Source: Planctomycetota bacterium (lineage in GTDB: Bacteria; Planctomycetota; Planctomycetia; Pirellulales; Pirellulaceae). From it: 64,000 bases of DNA. Position numbers and translations under genes: made by a program. The stretch is from contig JABAAE010000004.1 in assembly GCA_014238905.1 (NCBI GenBank), positions 227,839 to 291,838 of the forward strand, read 5' to 3'. Below are positions 9,210-18,256 of the stretch, piece after piece. A model generated the notes under the pieces. That model ran no database searches and was not told where the DNA came from. It saw only the letters and a list, made by a program, of their open reading frames with translations. Every line of letters begins with the position of its first letter. Position 1 is the stretch's first letter.

Positions 9210-9766
9210 TATCGCCGTCGGATCGAATGTTGATGGGCGAAAGGCCTACATTTAAACTTGGAGCATTTCCGGACTCCCTGTCGAGACGGTTTGGGGGTTT
9301 GTTGGCCTACATCATGACTCGGCATTTTTCCTAATCACCTGTTCATTCCAACGGCTCGACAAATTCTCATTCGAGCGTCGATTTCGCTGCCTGGCTTCAC
9401 GCGAATTCCAGCCCTGCCCAAATGAACGGCTAGACATGTTAGCGGTTCATTTCTCCTGCTTGGGTTGATGTTCAGTAAAACACGCCGATTTCGATAGCAA
9501 CTCCCAGGCCGACTGCACGTGATCATCAGAGGAGAATTAGTGTTTCACCACGTTGACCAATGCGGCAGAGAGTGGGCTTAATAAACGATCTGCCGATTGA
9601 CCAAGAACTCATGCTGCAGAAGGACATTGGTCGATGCCGATGATCAATGGTCAAAACGCAGAGTAAAACACAAAGTCACTCACTGGCAATCAAAATGGAC
9701 GCCTCATCGCTAATCCTTCAGGATCTGGGATCAAAAGAAACTTGAGAAAACAGTTTCATCGGTAGC
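9210..9766. other. Intergenic region, nothing coding seen
   Basis: About 560 bases between infA and ispE. A 63-codon minus frame (9335-9526) shows no motif. No tRNA-like cloverleaf, intrinsic terminator or known riboswitch was recognised. Confidence 0.45.
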
Positions 9767-10804
9767 GTGATCTTCGTAAAGTGTATTTTTCCACCCGGCC
9801 GTGTTGCTCCTGAGATGTTCTGGCAAAAGACCAACAAATCAATCACGATTCAAACGCCAGCAAAGTTGAATCTTTTCCTGGAGATCCTGGGAAAACGACC
9901 TGATGGTTTTCACGAATTGGAAACCGTCATGACTGCCGTTGAGCTCTTTGACCAAATCACTATCGAATTGGACAACACCCTCAAACCGGAATCTCCAACG
10001 GGCAACAGCATCGATTTGATGTGCCGTTGGAATCACGACGGTCAGACGACACCTGAATCACCATCCGGCCCCGAAAGCGCAATCCCAATTTTTGGTGATT
10101 TGCCGACCGGACCCAGTAATCTGATCTATCGCGCTGCCGACCGTTTTCTAAATTTCGTCAAGATACAACAGCCGTTAAAGATCCGAGTTGAAAAAAAAAT
10201 CCCGTCGGCCGCTGGTCTGGGAGGGGCTTCGGCAAACGCCGCAGGAACGCTGATCGCCTTGGACCAATTGTTGGGAACCCATTTAGGAATTGAGCAGTTG
10301 GCAAAAATCGGTGAGGGAATTGGCAGTGATGTTCCTTTTTTCATCTACCTAACTGAAAAGGGATTTAGTTCCGGAATGGCGTTTTGCAGAGGAAAAGGAG
10401 AGAAAATATCGGCCCTCCATTTTCCCGATTCCGTTGACTTTGTCGTTGTTCGTCCACCCATTGGTTTGTCCACAGCCAGTATCTTTTCAAAGGTCAAACC
10501 TGAATTCTCGGTACGTCAGTTCCAAATTTCTAAATTGGCCAATGATCAATATGACTGGAATTCGATGCTCTTTAATCGTCTGCAGGAAACAGCTGAAGGG
10601 GTCTCCTCTGAAATTCGCACCGTCTGTGATTCTTTGATTCAGGCGGGTTGCCATGGTGTGCAAATGACCGGCAGCGGGAGCTGCTGCTTTGGGATTTGCG
10701 AAAATAGGGCACATGCGTTGGCTGCAGCCAGTCAGCTAACAGCCCAGGACCTTGGATTCGTATTTACTTGTCGGAATTTACAGCAATTTTCTGTACGCTT
10801 GTGA
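9767..10804 (+). CDS. ispE: 4-diphosphocytidyl-2-C-methyl-D-erythritol kinase
   Basis: A GHMP kinase of the non-mevalonate isoprenoid pathway: it phosphorylates the 2-hydroxyl of CDP-methylerythritol using ATP. Seen: PAKLNLFLEILGKRPDGFHELETV at the N-terminus (the near-universal IspE start), the ATP-binding glycine/serine loop PSAAGLGGASANAAG, SDVPFF, and the C-terminal MTGSGSCCFG. A GTG at 9767 is the longest start; ATG 9815 (MFWQKTNKS) is an equally plausible one, as the family core begins shortly after it. The spoVG-like gene follows at 54 bases, an arrangement reminiscent of the Bacillus ispE-purR-yabJ-spoVG region. Confidence 0.93.
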   Translation: MIFVKCIFPPGRVAPEMFWQKTNKSITIQTPAKLNLFLEILGKRPDGFHELETVMTAVELFDQITIELDNTLKPESPTGNSIDLMCRWNHDGQTTPESPSGPESAIPIFGDLPTGPSNLIYRAADRFLNFVKIQQPLKIRVEKKIPSAAGLGGASANAAGTLIALDQLLGTHLGIEQLAKIGEGIGSDVPFFIYLTEKGFSSGMAFCRGKGEKISALHFPDSVDFVVVRPPIGLSTASIFSKVKPEFSVRQFQISKLANDQYDWNSMLFNRLQETAEGVSSEIRTVCDSLIQAGCHGVQMTGSGSCCFGICENRAHALAAASQLTAQDLGFVFTCRNLQQFSVRL

Positions 10805-10858
10805 TTGAAATCGATAAGCTAGAGAGGTCCCCTGCTCCAGTCGACGGATGGATGGAAC

Positions 10859-11560
10859 ATGAAGGTTACGGAAGTCAGAATCAAGTTAACTGGCGAGACC
10901 GAGAATCGATTGCTGGCTTTTTGCAGTGTCACCTTGGATGACTCTTTTGTCGTCCGGGATCTGAAGGTGATCGAAGGTGGCTCAGGCATGTTTGTTGCGA
11001 TGCCAAGTCGAAAATTGACGGGTCATTGTCCGGGATGCCGGGGCAAAAATCATCTGCGTTCCAACTTTTGCAATCAATGTGGGCAAAAGCTGTGTCTGGA
11101 CTCAGCCCATCCTAAACTGGACACCGACAATCGTCTCTACGCTGACATTGCCCATCCGATCAATTCCCAATGCCGTGAAATGATCCAAAAAAGTGTAATC
11201 GAGGAATTTCACCAGGAATTGACCCGTTCCAAACAACCTGGCTATCAGCCTCGTCATGACATGGAGCTGGAGGGCGTCGATTATTCCGATCCAACGGCTC
11301 CAACCCATTCGAAATCGACCGGAACATCCGTCACACCGTCGGATGAAGCTCAATCGGGCACCAGACAACTAGATCCGGTCGATCCCTCGACAGCAGAGGG
11401 TTGCAATGAGCCGTCCGATCATGCTCATCCAGCCAATGTCCGGCAGGACGCCAATCACCAGATGAAGGCTCCCTCGGGTCGGCTCTCGCCGGTAGAAACC
11501 GAAAAACCCTCACATCGGGAGTCCAAAGGCAACCAATTCGGGGCCGGCATCCTCGATTAG
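10859..11560 (+). CDS. spoVG: SpoVG-family protein with an inserted zinc ribbon and a long disordered tail
   Basis: Residues 1-52 ([40 protein letters not shown]) and about 92-125 ([25 protein letters not shown]) are the two halves of the small SpoVG fold, a nucleic-acid-binding regulator first known from Bacillus septation. In ordinary SpoVG they are joined by about 8 residues; here some 38 residues are inserted, with Cys57, Cys60, Cys71 and Cys74 in CPGC and CNQCG, a zinc-ribbon pattern (C79 nearby). After about residue 130 comes a hydrophilic, Pro/Ser/Asp-rich tail of 100 residues with no predicted fold. Total 233 residues against about 90-100 usually. Family call is firm; metal binding is inferred. 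Confidence 0.88.
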   Translation: MKVTEVRIKLTGETENRLLAFCSVTLDDSFVVRDLKVIEGGSGMFVAMPSRKLTGHCPGCRGKNHLRSNFCNQCGQKLCLDSAHPKLDTDNRLYADIAHPINSQCREMIQKSVIEEFHQELTRSKQPGYQPRHDMELEGVDYSDPTAPTHSKSTGTSVTPSDEAQSGTRQLDPVDPSTAEGCNEPSDHAHPANVRQDANHQMKAPSGRLSPVETEKPSHRESKGNQFGAGILD

Positions 11561-11861
11561 GCTCGTTTGGAAAGGCCTCGCAACATTCCTTGGCTTAATG
11601 TTTAAGGATCGGCATACTGTTTCGGGGAACGGAAATCCGTTTCCGGTGACCCAAACGCCTTCAGGGATCAGACAGCCTGTTGGATCCGGCGAACCATCCG
11701 CAACGGTTACCGTTATCAGATGACAACGGTAGTAGGGCTAAATTGACGAATATTCGTAGAAATCGTCGAAAAAAGCGGATTCGGCCGAATTCCTTAGCCA
11801 CCTAAAAAAAACGCAACTATACTAAAATCCAATAGACTCCGGATTGGAAAAAGGGACTTCA
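11561..11861. other. Intergenic region with small dyads and a possible promoter
   Basis: Contains the near-palindrome AACGGTTACCGTT (11702-11714) and an AACGG/CCGTT dyad around 11625. No gene. The right end carries a TATACT element discussed separately. Confidence 0.4.
11818..11823 (+). promoter_or_regulatory. Candidate -10 element TATACT
   Basis: TATACT lies 38 bases before ATG 11862 in an A-rich stretch. No convincing -35 box is seen at 16-18 bases upstream, so this is a weak candidate for the promoter of the following gene. Confidence 0.25.
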
Positions 11862-13388
11862 ATGTCTTATTTACGTTTGACTACCGCTCTCGCGGTGCTT
11901 TTCATTTTCGCCGAATTTTCGTCGGCGCAGCCCATTCAGGCGCAAAGGAAGCTTGGGGAGGGTGTATTGAAAGTTATCCCACCTCAAATATTGCCAGACG
12001 AAACCCGATCTTATCTACCTAAAATCAAGGGTTTCTCCCCCGAGAACTATGCACCGCTAACGTCCACCAAAACATCGACCGTTGCCTCGCAATCGACGAA
12101 CATTACTCTGCGCCGCCAAATCGGGTGCTTGGAATTCGCCTTTACGTCGCTACAAGTCAAAGAAATAGAAGTTCCGCAACCGACCGGCAAAATGCAACGG
12201 AAAACGGTTTGGTATTTACCATATCGGGTTCGTAACCTTGGACAACACTATCAACCTCAAGATCTCAATGACACGACACGTCAAAAATTCAAACAGACGA
12301 CCGTTACCATTCCCGGCGTAGAAATTGAAGACTCCACCGGGTTACTCGGCGAAATTGACGACGAAGATATCCTCAAGGAAATTGCCGAAACGGTCCGTGA
12401 AGAGACAGTTGTCGATGTCGAAAAAATGACCGAGGACGTCAACAACCCCTACACCGACCTCAAATCCAGCGGCCTGAAGAAAACCGATGCAACCGACAAG
12501 TTTTCTTTCATTGATCGCTTTTTCGCTCGATTTATCCTCGAGGGACGTGTTCAAACCGACTTGAGTGTCGGAAAAAAACCAGGCGATGGCCCGTTAACCA
12601 AATTCACCAAGAAGGCCTATCTTGATCAAATCAGTCCCTCGCTAATCCCCAAAATCAGAGAAATTGAAGACCCCAATACGGTCTTCTACGATACATTTTC
12701 GATCGGCCGAATCGCTATACCCGCGGATTCGGATCCCAATTCACCCGGTGTTTGGGGTGTGGCCGTTTGGCAAGACCTCGACCCTCGGCTCGACTATGTC
12801 ACCATCTACGTGACAGGTCTTTCCAATGCTTTCAAAGTTTTTGAGATGCCCGACGGTAGCGATTTATACAAGCACAAAACGCTGCAACTCAATTTCTGGC
12901 GTCCTGGCGACATCCATGACGAAGAAGAGGATCAAATCCGATACGGCATTCCATTAACGAGGGATCCGCGTCAGCAAAAAGAAATCTGTCAATTCTACGA
13001 CCTGCCAGGCCCGGTTATTTCTGTCGAAGAATTTAAGGAGGACACCGATCAAAAACGAGAGCTCTTCGTAGTCGAAGGAAAGATCGACAGTAATTTTAAT
13101 CTGGACCTTCAAAAAGCTCTTGATTCCGGAAGCCTTCCCGCAGCTATCCATCAGCAATTCGGTCTCCACGGTTACGATGTCCCTACTGGAACACCGGTTA
13201 CCAAGGTGGTCGATGCCGACAATCTGGACCAACCCGGGGCAAAAAGTGGAATTCGCTGGGAGGCCAAAGTCGATGTAGACGGGAAAACACGTCATTTCAG
13301 GTTTACTTTTCGGCCGCGAACCTGGCAAAAGATCGGGGATCGCGTGGAAATCATAAAACGGGTTGAACACGTTTGGATTTACCGTTAA
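11862..13388 (+). CDS. Secreted protein of unknown function
   Basis: 508 residues from ATG 11862, chosen because AAGGGA stands six bases upstream and because the product then begins with a clean signal peptide (MSYLRLTTALAVLFIFAEFSSAQ). The mature part is mixed charged and beta-rich, with no cysteine-rich, repeat or catalytic motif I can name. Segments such as WYLPYRVRNLGQHYQPQD and GVWGVAVWQDLDPRLDYVTIYVTGLSNAF suggest a beta-sandwich-like structure. It is followed 42 bases later by rpmA but is unlikely to be functionally linked. Probably a planctomycete-specific conserved exported protein. Confidence 0.75.
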   Translation: MSYLRLTTALAVLFIFAEFSSAQPIQAQRKLGEGVLKVIPPQILPDETRSYLPKIKGFSPENYAPLTSTKTSTVASQSTNITLRRQIGCLEFAFTSLQVKEIEVPQPTGKMQRKTVWYLPYRVRNLGQHYQPQDLNDTTRQKFKQTTVTIPGVEIEDSTGLLGEIDDEDILKEIAETVREETVVDVEKMTEDVNNPYTDLKSSGLKKTDATDKFSFIDRFFARFILEGRVQTDLSVGKKPGDGPLTKFTKKAYLDQISPSLIPKIREIEDPNTVFYDTFSIGRIAIPADSDPNSPGVWGVAVWQDLDPRLDYVTIYVTGLSNAFKVFEMPDGSDLYKHKTLQLNFWRPGDIHDEEEDQIRYGIPLTRDPRQQKEICQFYDLPGPVISVEEFKEDTDQKRELFVVEGKIDSNFNLDLQKALDSGSLPAAIHQQFGLHGYDVPTGTPVTKVVDADNLDQPGAKSGIRWEAKVDVDGKTRHFRFTFRPRTWQKIGDRVEIIKRVEHVWIYR

Positions 13389-13430
13389 ATTTACGGATTC
13401 CCATTATTTTGCAGTTAGACAGGTTTTGAA

Positions 13431-13685
13431 ATGGCTCATAAGAAAGGTCAGGGTTCCAGTCGGAACGGACGTGACTCAAATGCCCAGCGGCGTGGTGTAA
13501 AGAAGTTCGGTGGAGAAACCGTTTTCGCAGGAAACATCATTGTCCGACAGGTCGGTAATAAATTCAGAGGTGGTAAGAATGTTGGGCAAGGGAAGGACTA
13601 TACCCTGTTTGCGCTGACCGACGGCAATGTCATGTTTGATCAAGAGGGAAGACGTGTGAATGTCGTTCCCGCTGAATCTAACTAG
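13431..13685 (+). CDS. rpmA: 50S ribosomal protein L27
   Basis: 84 residues with the standard L27 opening [28 protein letters not shown] and the later segments [28 protein letters not shown] and GRRVNVVP. L27 sits near the peptidyl-transferase centre. No N-terminal leader peptide of the Firmicutes type is present. The usual neighbour rplU (L21) is not upstream; a secreted-protein gene is. A clear intrinsic terminator follows. Confidence 0.97.
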   Translation: MAHKKGQGSSRNGRDSNAQRRGVKKFGGETVFAGNIIVRQVGNKFRGGKNVGQGKDYTLFALTDGNVMFDQEGRRVNVVPAESN

Positions 13686-13734
13686 ATTGGTTTCTTCACT
13701 CGTTTTTTCGACGACAATATTTTAAAAAAGTCTG

Positions 13735-13755
13735 CGGGCGTCTCGCCCGTTTTTT
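13735..13755 (+). terminator. Rho-independent terminator of rpmA
   Basis: CGGGCG (13735-13740) and CGCCCG (13744-13749) form a perfect 6-bp GC stem with loop TCT, followed directly by six T. It lies 50 bases after the rpmA stop codon. Confidence 0.9.
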
Positions 13756-13824
13756 CATGCGCCTGGGGGAAGCCGATCTCTGACGGGTCCCAGAACTTAC
13801 CTTTCACCAAATTCGGATTTCAAC

Positions 13825-14697
13825 ATGACTTCTATACAGCGACTTCTGGGTTATTGGGTCATCGCAATCGTATTGTCCACCACTGGATTAGCTTTCACGC
13901 AGGACAAAAACCTGGAGTTCTCCAAGCTCAAAAATCACCTGACGTTTCTGGCCAGCTTCGACGAGAGCTTTGATGCCGACTTTGCCAAGGGAAACAAAAA
14001 GGTCATGACGGCCAGCGAAGTTTCCAGAAAGACCATCACCGATGGGCTGGCGATTGATGGAATTGGACTGAGTCCCGACGGCAAATGGGGACAAGCAATT
14101 GATTTCAAAATCAAAACCAAGAAAATAGCCTGCTACGGCGTCAAAGATAATTTCCCCTATTCCGCAAAATCGTTTGACGCGACCGTTTCTTTTTGGATGC
14201 GAACCGATCTTGCCAATCTTCCGAAGGGATTTATTGATCCCTTGCAAATCACCGACAAGAAATGGGATGACTCATCGATATTCGTTGATTTCAATGATAA
14301 GCCAGTTCGGGATTTTCGCTTGGGAGTCTTTTCGGATTTGAAATTTTGGAACCCCGAAAATGCCAAGCTGGATGATTTACCTCAGCAACAACGGCCAATG
14401 ATTGATGCTGGCCACGTCAAATTCTCGAAGGCAAAATGGATCCATATCGTCATCACGTTGAATGGCATCAATCATGGTCAAGAAACGCTATGCAAACTGT
14501 TCATGGACGGAAAACAGGTCGGGAAATTAAATCGCCGACAACAATTCACTTGGGATCTTGAGAAAGCCTTCATCATGATTGGCATTTACTATGTTGGGCA
14601 AATTGATGACTTCGCTATCTTTAAAAAAGCTCTAACACCCAAGCAGGTACAAAGCATCTACCTGTCTCCTAATTCCCTTTCCAGTCTCCTCAAATAG
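13825..14697 (+). CDS. Secreted LamG/concanavalin-like lectin-fold protein
   Basis: 290 residues with a signal peptide (MTSIQRLLGYWVIAIVLSTTGLAF). The body has the order typical of LamG-type domains: HLTFLASFDESFDADFA, GKWGQAIDFK, FDATVSFWMRTDL, KWIHIVITLNG, LCKLFMDGKQVGKL, and YVGQIDDFAIFKKALTPKQVQSIY. Such domains bind sugars or surfaces and are abundant in planctomycete exported proteins. Begins 70 bases after the rpmA terminator, so it has its own promoter. Ligand unknown. Confidence 0.8.
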   Translation: MTSIQRLLGYWVIAIVLSTTGLAFTQDKNLEFSKLKNHLTFLASFDESFDADFAKGNKKVMTASEVSRKTITDGLAIDGIGLSPDGKWGQAIDFKIKTKKIACYGVKDNFPYSAKSFDATVSFWMRTDLANLPKGFIDPLQITDKKWDDSSIFVDFNDKPVRDFRLGVFSDLKFWNPENAKLDDLPQQQRPMIDAGHVKFSKAKWIHIVITLNGINHGQETLCKLFMDGKQVGKLNRRQQFTWDLEKAFIMIGIYYVGQIDDFAIFKKALTPKQVQSIYLSPNSLSSLLK

Positions 14698-14709
14698 TTC
14701 AACTGGTAG

Positions 14710-15924
14710 TTAATTATTCTGCCGCAACCAGAGTCGAAGCTCGTTCATTCCCTGCTTTGCCGCCCGGGGAAGTAACAGCGATGGATGGCCTCCAAATGTC
14801 CTCTTAACCCAAATCGTTTCCGCTGGAGTTGCGATCGCAATTCCCAACGGTTCTTTTTCATTGGCGGGAAAACCGCCGATGGCGATCGCAAAATCGGTAC
14901 CCATTGTCTTTTTTGTCTTTTCTGCCAGGTCCACCACACCGAGTTCAGCTGAAGCGTCGTTTTCGGTGAGCGTGTTGATTGTCTCCCTGTTTCTGGCGAT
15001 CCATCCGCCTGCAAAAACTTGCCCTTTTGGATCAATCCTGGAAAACAAATGAGAAAGCAAGCCGCCCGTTCCAATCTCCGCCAATGCCAAAGTCTTTTCG
15101 CGAGCAAGTAATTCCCGATAAATCACGTCTTGCAGTTCGTCATCATTTTCTCCAAAGACAATCTCTCCTAGCGACTCCCGTATGATCGTCTCCGTTTCAG
15201 AGATCTTTTGCCAACACTCTGATTCGGTTTTACCCTCGGCGGTGATTCGCAAAGTGATGGTTGCAAAACTGGCGGTAATCCCAACCTGAGGGTCTCGACC
15301 CCGCTTGATCAAATCAGGCAAACGGGATTCAAGGTCGCTTTCCCCGATTCCGAAGCAGCGAATCGGCTTGTGAACGATAAACTTGCGAGCCTTCCCGAGA
15401 ATCTTTTCCAGCCGAGGTTTACCGAATTCCAAAAACATTTCCTTTAATTCCGCGGGAACACCCGGAAAAGCCATCAAGTAGGCAATACGATCCCCCTGAC
15501 CGATTTCAATGTCAATTCCGGGGGCGGAACCATTAGCATTGGCTATCGGGTGACTCCCCTCTGGAAAATCCGCCTGTATTTCGTTGGTGGGAGGCATTTG
15601 GCGATTCCTGCGGGCAAAGAGATCCCGAATATGAGCCAAAGATGCTTCATCGCGATACAAACCAACCCCAAGGGTGTTGGCAATGGCATGCCGTGTCAGA
15701 TCGTCTGCAGTCGGCCCCAACCCCCCGGTGCTGACGCACACATCCGCCCGTTGAAGGGCTATTTGAAAGACATCTTGGTTGGCTTGGAGTGAATCGGTGA
15801 CCGTTGTATGAAAAGCAACATTGATTCCCAAGTCACCCAATTGTTGGCTAATCCATTGACTATTGGTGTCCAATCGCTGCCCGGAGGTTATTTCGTCGCC
15901 AATAGAGATGACTTCTGCAATCAT
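14710..15924 (-). CDS. cinA: CinA-family protein (competence/damage-inducible, NMN deamidase type)
   Basis: 404 residues with both CinA modules. The N-terminal molybdopterin-binding-like domain (about 1-170) shows VISIGDEITSGQRLDTNSQW, VSTGGLGPTADDLTRHAIA and FPGVPAELKEMF. The C-terminal domain (about 250-400) shows AEIGTGGLLSHLFSRI and FAGGWIARN, equivalent to the PncC nicotinamide mononucleotide amidohydrolase region. In the latter, the family usually has TGGL.A..LT..PG.S..F.GG, which fits loosely, so enzymatic activity is likely but not certain. It converges on the LamG gene with 12 bases between stops. Confidence 0.9.
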   Translation of the reverse strand: MIAEVISIGDEITSGQRLDTNSQWISQQLGDLGINVAFHTTVTDSLQANQDVFQIALQRADVCVSTGGLGPTADDLTRHAIANTLGVGLYRDEASLAHIRDLFARRNRQMPPTNEIQADFPEGSHPIANANGSAPGIDIEIGQGDRIAYLMAFPGVPAELKEMFLEFGKPRLEKILGKARKFIVHKPIRCFGIGESDLESRLPDLIKRGRDPQVGITASFATITLRITAEGKTESECWQKISETETIIRESLGEIVFGENDDELQDVIYRELLAREKTLALAEIGTGGLLSHLFSRIDPKGQVFAGGWIARNRETINTLTENDASAELGVVDLAEKTKKTMGTDFAIAIGGFPANEKEPLGIAIATPAETIWVKRTFGGHPSLLLPRAAKQGMNELRLWLRQNN

Positions 15925-16060
15925 AAATTGTCCAATGATCTTTCGGTTGCCCGATGGAAAGGTTGATTTCGTGAGAGTAATCTAAAGATAGCAGTCAGTG
16001 AGTCATTTGCCATTGGCCGTACCATACCCTCGCCTCCTATTCTTTTTTTTGACTCGTATC

Positions 16061-16897
16061 ATGACAAGACTGAGCTTTCTCTGCGTTCTGGTTGCCATTT
16101 TTTCCAACCTCGGTTTGGAGCACGTTTCTTCGCAAGATCTTTTTCCGGACAAGAATCTTGAAGCGGTCGTTCGCCGGGAGGTTTTTGAAAAACGAAACAG
16201 CAAGGATCCGCTGGTCGCCAAGGATGTGGAGAATATTTCTCAAATCAAGGGAATTGGTAAATCCATCAAGAGCCTGAAAGGACTGGAAGCCTGCATCAGC
16301 CTTCGATCCATTTGGCTTGATCAAAACGAAATTGTGGACGTTAGCCCCCTCCAAAAACTTGACCTGCTTCAGCAGGTGATGCTAAAAGAAAACAAGATCG
16401 TGGATGTGACCCCTCTGAAGGATTTGAAAAAGTTGCAACATCTCGATCTTTCCAACAACCAGATCGAGTCGATTGCGGCGCTTTCTGAATTCAGCAACAT
16501 GCGTTCATTTTATGTGGCTCATAACAAGATCAAAGATCTTGGCGTCGTTACCAACTACACCAAGGCTTGGTCAATTTATGCTCAGGGCAATCCAATTAAT
16601 GACTTGAAGCCTGTCAGCGGCCTGCGTTTTCTAGACCATCTTGATGTTTCGAAAACGCTGGTAATGGATCTTTCGGCTTTGAGTCCGTTAACCAACTTGA
16701 AAAGAGTGATGCTGGAAGATTCCAAGGTCACCGATCTGACAACGCTCGTGGAGATGGCAAAAAAAGACGCTGCCGGTGAAATGAGATTTTCGCCTTTTTG
16801 GAACATCCACCTGAAAGGCTGCAAGCTGTCTGAAAAAGCCAAGACAGCTCAAATTCAGGAGCTGAAAAAACTGGGCAGCCGCATTCACACCGAATGA
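16061..16897 (+). CDS. Secreted leucine-rich repeat protein (internalin-type)
   Basis: The frame is open from 15998, but ATG 16061 gives a normal signal peptide (MTRLSFLCVLVAIFSNLGLEHVSS), about 278 residues in all. After a short cap (FPDKNLEAVVRREVF) come about seven 22-residue repeats of the form L..L.L..N.I.D..PL..L..., for example LRSIWLDQNEIVDVSPLQKL and LQHLDLSNNQIESIAALSEF. This is the short internalin-like LRR class and suggests protein binding at the cell surface. No membrane anchor or sorting signal at the C-terminus. Confidence 0.85.
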   Translation: MTRLSFLCVLVAIFSNLGLEHVSSQDLFPDKNLEAVVRREVFEKRNSKDPLVAKDVENISQIKGIGKSIKSLKGLEACISLRSIWLDQNEIVDVSPLQKLDLLQQVMLKENKIVDVTPLKDLKKLQHLDLSNNQIESIAALSEFSNMRSFYVAHNKIKDLGVVTNYTKAWSIYAQGNPINDLKPVSGLRFLDHLDVSKTLVMDLSALSPLTNLKRVMLEDSKVTDLTTLVEMAKKDAAGEMRFSPFWNIHLKGCKLSEKAKTAQIQELKKLGSRIHTE

Positions 16898-16964
16898 AAA
16901 TCAATTGTGGATTCGACACCGTAGCGGTGACGCCTCGTTTCCGGTTGTTGGTCAATCCACCAAT

Positions 16965-17903
16965 ATGAACCAGATTGGACAACAGCACATGATTGATCGC
17001 AGGAATTTCATTGGCTCCAGCAGTCTTTGCACCGCTGGGGTGCTCATTAACAGCGGGTTCGCAGGCATCGACGATCAACTTACGTCCAAGCCGGTTGCCA
17101 ACAATTTGTCCTCCCCATTTAAGCTGAGCCTGGCGGCCTACAGTTACCGTCAGTTATTAAGCGGTTCTCAGCCAAAAATGGATTTGGAGGAGTTCATTGA
17201 CGACTGTGCTAAGTTCGGCCTTCAGGGAACCGAATTGACTTCTTATTACTTTCCTCAGAATCCCACCCCCGCATTTCTTTACAACCTGAAGGCGCACGCC
17301 TTTCGAAATGGGCTCGATGTTTCCGGCACGGCGATTCGAAACGACTTTGGACAAGTTGACCCAGAAAAACTAGCTGTTGAAATCTCCCACGTGAAGCGTT
17401 GGGTCGATTACGCTGAAATGATGGGGACCAGCGTGATCCGGATTTTTGCCGGGCATCACCAAAAGAATAACGACGTGAATTCGTCGTACCAGCAAATGAT
17501 CGCGTCCATGGAAGAATGTTGTGATTATGCGGGACAACACGGCGTGTTTTTGGCATTGGAAAATCATGGTGGACCAACAGCAACAGCAGACGGACTACTG
17601 CAATTTGTCAAAGACATCAGGAGCCCCTGGTTTGGCCTGAATTTAGATACGGGAAATTTCCATAGCAAAGACATTTATGGTGATATCGAAAGAGTCGCTC
17701 CCCACGCCTTGAATGTTCAGGTCAAGGTCGCGGTCTCTGGGCCGGACAAACAAAAAAAGGAGGCTGATTTTGACCGATTAAAAAAAATCCTCACCCGCTG
17801 CAAATATCGTGGATACGTAGTCCTGGAATTTGAAGAGAAGGGTGACCCCCGCTTGGAATGCCCGAAATACTTGGACCAATTACGGGGCGCGTTTCAGGGC
17901 TAA
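16965..17903 (+). CDS. Exported sugar-phosphate isomerase/epimerase-like TIM-barrel protein
   Basis: The frame is open from a TTG at 16905; ATG 16965 or 16989 is preferred because the latter starts MIDRRNFIGSSSLC, a Tat-like twin-arginine leader. The body is an AP-endonuclease-2/xylose-isomerase-like TIM barrel: FKLSLAAYSYRQLL, FGLQGTELTSYYF, GTSVIRIFAGHH, FLALENHGGPTATADG, WFGLNLDTGNFH, YRGYVVLEFEEKGDP. The metal ligands expected of this fold (Glu in ALENHGG, Asp in LDTGN, Glu in LEFEEK) are present. Planctomycetes carry many of these periplasmic versions; substrate unknown. Confidence 0.8.
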   Translation: MNQIGQQHMIDRRNFIGSSSLCTAGVLINSGFAGIDDQLTSKPVANNLSSPFKLSLAAYSYRQLLSGSQPKMDLEEFIDDCAKFGLQGTELTSYYFPQNPTPAFLYNLKAHAFRNGLDVSGTAIRNDFGQVDPEKLAVEISHVKRWVDYAEMMGTSVIRIFAGHHQKNNDVNSSYQQMIASMEECCDYAGQHGVFLALENHGGPTATADGLLQFVKDIRSPWFGLNLDTGNFHSKDIYGDIERVAPHALNVQVKVAVSGPDKQKKEADFDRLKKILTRCKYRGYVVLEFEEKGDPRLECPKYLDQLRGAFQG

Positions 17904-18256
17904 CCACCTGCCAAGTCCATACCGGGACTGAAGACAGGTAATCGCTTGAATTCATGGACCGCTGAATGCCCCCAAGGCAAGTCCATCGCAAAAACCGATA
18001 AGAAGGTTGTCTCAATCTGGATCGTCTTATTCTCGCCGCACCTTATTCTCGCCGCCCATCGGTAATCAGAAGTCGTCATCATCTGCCCGGAGTTGATGGA
18101 AGTCGGCACCGGTCTATTGCTCACAGGAAACCTGGTCGTACGGGTGGGCGTTGCCGACCGAAGTATTGGGAAAAGCTGCGTTTTTTTACCACTTCACCCA
18201 CGCAACAACGCCGTTATTAAAGGGCGGTCCACAAGCCCGGTCAGCGCCAAAACCTC
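17904..18256. other. Intergenic region between convergent genes
   Basis: No gene seen. A 14-bp direct repeat CTTATTCTCGCCGC occurs at 18026-18039 and 18042-18055. No clear terminator for either converging gene. Confidence 0.4.
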
